A stretch of 5,726 nt of DNA from Candidatus Dormiibacterota bacterium. Its GTDB lineage: Bacteria > Chloroflexota > Dormibacteria > Aeolococcales > Aeolococcaceae. Both the position numbers and the translations under genes were made by a program. This document shows positions 5,279 to 5,726 of the stretch, one piece after another. The DNA lies in NCBI GenBank assembly GCA_003170875.1, contig PMYJ01000187.1:5528-11253 (forward strand), given 5' to 3'. The notes under the pieces are model-generated. The model saw nothing but the letters and a program-made list of their open reading frames with translations. It searched no databases and had not been told where the DNA came from. The stretch's first letter is position 1; every line of letters starts with the position of its first letter.

Positions 5279-5357
5279 TGGCGACCCCGATCGGATTCGA
5301 ACCGACGATCTCCACCTTGACAGGGTGGCGTGTTAGGCCAGGCTACACCACGGGGCC
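5279..5357 (-). tRNA. tRNA-Asp (anticodon GTC)
   Basis: The full cloverleaf folds on the minus strand. The acceptor GGCCCCG pairs with CGGGGTC (one G-U), the D arm is GTGT/ACAC, and the anticodon arm is CCACC-CTGTCAA-GGTGG with anticodon GTC at 5318-5316 (approximate). The T arm is GTCGG-TTCGAAT-CCGAT. The discriminator base is G, as expected for tRNA-Asp. CCA follows directly at 5281-5279, so the 3' end appears to be encoded; without it the gene ends at 5282. It points away from the MshC/CysS gene and toward the lipase gene. Confidence 0.96.
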
Positions 5358-5369
5358 GCAGAGTCCCGG

Positions 5370-5375
5370 AGTGTA
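5370..5375 (-). promoter_or_regulatory. Candidate -10 (TACACT) for tRNA-Asp
   Basis: TACACT on the minus strand lies 12 nt before the mature tRNA 5' end, allowing a short 5' leader for RNase P. It touches the edge of the first dyad repeat, and its -35 would fall inside that repeat. No -35 match is seen. Confidence 0.3.
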
Positions 5376-5454
5376 CCAGCGGGAACCGAGCGAGGCGGGA
5401 AGAGCCACAGGCTCTTCACCCCGAGCGTAGGCCCCTGCTGGTACGGGGAGCGAA
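5374..5454. repeat. Dyad repeat unit 1 (81 bp)
   Basis: First copy of a tandem element. Its ends are complementary: TACCAGC (5374-5380) pairs with GCTGGTA (5437-5443), and the adjoining GGG/CCC extends the stem past one bulged T. The middle holds a perfect hairpin, AAGAGCC (5400-5406), ACA loop, GGCTCTT (5410-5416). A linker of 11 bp (CGGGGAGCGAA) leads to the next copy. Confidence 0.85.
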
Positions 5455-5534
5455 TACCAGCGGGAACGGAGCGAGGCGGGGCGAGTCGCAGGCTCTCCAC
5501 CCGAGCCGAGGCCCCTGCTGGTTCGGGGGCCGAA
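5455..5534. repeat. Dyad repeat unit 2 (80 bp)
   Basis: Second copy, about 85% identical to unit 1 by hand alignment (11 substitutions and one 1-base indel). The outer arms ACCAGC and GCTGGT (5456-5461, 5517-5522) are unchanged. The central stem is GAGTC (5483-5487) with GGCTC (5491-5495), where the C-to-T change leaves a G-U pair. The linker again ends in CGAA. Confidence 0.85.
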
Positions 5535-5587
5535 TACCGGCGGGAGGCGCCTCTGGCGCCCCGGCCGAGCCCCCAACCACCCGCCGG
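5535..5587. repeat. Degenerate dyad repeat unit 3
   Basis: The unit starts TACCGGCGGGA, one change from the others. CCGGCGGG (5537-5544) pairs perfectly with CCCGCCGG (5580-5587; a second copy of this arm is at 5594-5601). The A-to-G change on the left is matched by T-to-C on the right, so the stem is kept. The interior is different and shorter: GGCGCC, TCT loop, GGCGCC (5546-5560). Confidence 0.6.
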
Positions 5588-5630
5588 CGCGCACCCGCCG
5601 GCAGCTGACGGGGAGGCGGCGATCGGCGGC

Positions 5631-5636
5631 TATGCT
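5631..5636 (+). promoter_or_regulatory. -10 element (TATGCT) giving a leaderless mRNA for the MshC/CysS-family gene
   Basis: TATGCT is followed by exactly 6 nt and then the GTG at 5643, so +1 would be the first base of the start codon. The -10 is identical to that before the winged-helix gene. It lies downstream of the dyad repeats, which therefore would not be part of this mRNA. Confidence 0.5.
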
Positions 5637-5642
5637 GCATCC

Positions 5643-5726
5643 GTGATCCGCCTCTTCGACACCGCCAGTCGTTCGCTCCAGCCCCTCGAGGCGGGTGACC
5701 AAGCGGTCCGCCTCTACGTCTGCGGC
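5643..5726 (+). CDS. CysRS-family enzyme, N-terminus only; spacing favours MshC (mycothiol cysteine ligase)
   Basis: The first 28 residues are visible, from MIRLFDTASRSLQPLEAGDQ to RLYVCG; the gene runs off the right edge. RLFDT and LYVCG are the conserved start of class I cysteinyl-tRNA synthetases and of their paralogue MshC. The latter ligates cysteine to glucosaminyl-inositol with ATP in mycothiol synthesis. C27 matches the first zinc-ligand cysteine (C28 of E. coli CysRS). Only three residues separate the Arg after DTAS from the Pro (R-SLQ-P), as in MshC proteins I recall (R-QVR-P). CysRS usually has six (R-QKEEFK-P in E. coli). The family call is firm; MshC over CysRS is a moderate inference that the next residues (ITPYD versus PTVYD type) would settle. 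Confidence 0.82.
   Translation, partial: MIRLFDTASRSLQPLEAGDQAVRLYVCG

Noticed and set aside
5237..5281. Direct repeat CCGGTTGG beside the tRNA 3' end as an integration attachment site.
   Set aside because: Only 8 bp, 37 bp apart, with no integrase or mobile gene in between or nearby.
5374..5587. The repeat array as a CRISPR.
   Set aside because: Units are 80/81 bp and similar along their whole length, with no unique spacers between short identical repeats.
5374..5601. The repeats as a T-box riboswitch for the downstream CysRS-family gene.
   Set aside because: I see no T-box consensus (GGTGGNACCGCG type), and the likely promoter at 5631 is downstream of the repeats, so they would not be in that mRNA.
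5330..5702. Open frames of 74-119 residues across the repeat region.
   Set aside because: They arise from the repeats themselves and overlap the tRNA or the CysRS-family start; no motif or start signal supports them.

Overview
The window is very GC-rich, with strong G/C preference at third codon positions. It has GTG starts, little Shine-Dalgarno signal, a MarR/MFS pair, a PIG-L deacetylase of a type common in actinobacteria, and a CysRS/MshC-family start at the right edge. Together these suggest an actinobacterium or a deep-branching high-GC neighbour such as Dormibacterota/Chloroflexota. The sequence alone does not decide between them. It looks like ordinary chromosome: I see no transposase, phage gene, CRISPR array or toxin gene.

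Layout. On the minus strand, positions 1-1243 hold a two-gene operon: a MarR-type regulator, then an MFS_3-type exporter cut by the left edge, joined by an ATGA overlap and driven by a near-consensus promoter (TTGCCA-N17-TATAAT). Divergent from it, 1378-2229 (+) encodes a small membrane protein and a membrane-anchored extracytoplasmic protein, both of unknown function; the second contains a run of nine G. A small winged-helix regulator (2366-2677, +) follows, preceded by a possible 20-codon leaderless mini-ORF that overlaps its start by ATGA. It converges on a PIG-L/LmbE deacetylase (2698-3432, -). Divergent from that are a response regulator with a long Ala/Pro-rich N-terminal tail and only a receiver domain (3652-4353, +) and a monoacylglycerol-lipase-like hydrolase (4398-5234, +). 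The right end holds tRNA-Asp(GTC) on the minus strand, an array of 80/81-bp dyad-symmetric repeats, and the first 28 codons of a CysRS-family gene whose N-terminal spacing fits MshC (mycothiol cysteine ligase) better than CysRS.

How it is expressed. The clearest shared signal is regulatory. Four genes (MarR, PIG-L, lipase, MshC/CysS) and the mini-ORF have a TAnnnT -10 element 5-8 nt before the start codon, so their mRNAs would begin at or within a few nt of the start codon. Most lack a recognisable -35; the MarR promoter is the exception.

The best candidates for something undescribed are the leaderless mini-ORF coupled to the winged-helix gene, the dyad repeat array with a paired (compensatory) change in its outer stem, and the 22-bp perfect palindrome in the PIG-L promoter. 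A PIG-L deacetylase and an MshC-like ligase in one window also hint at low-molecular-weight thiol metabolism, but the two genes are not in one operon.
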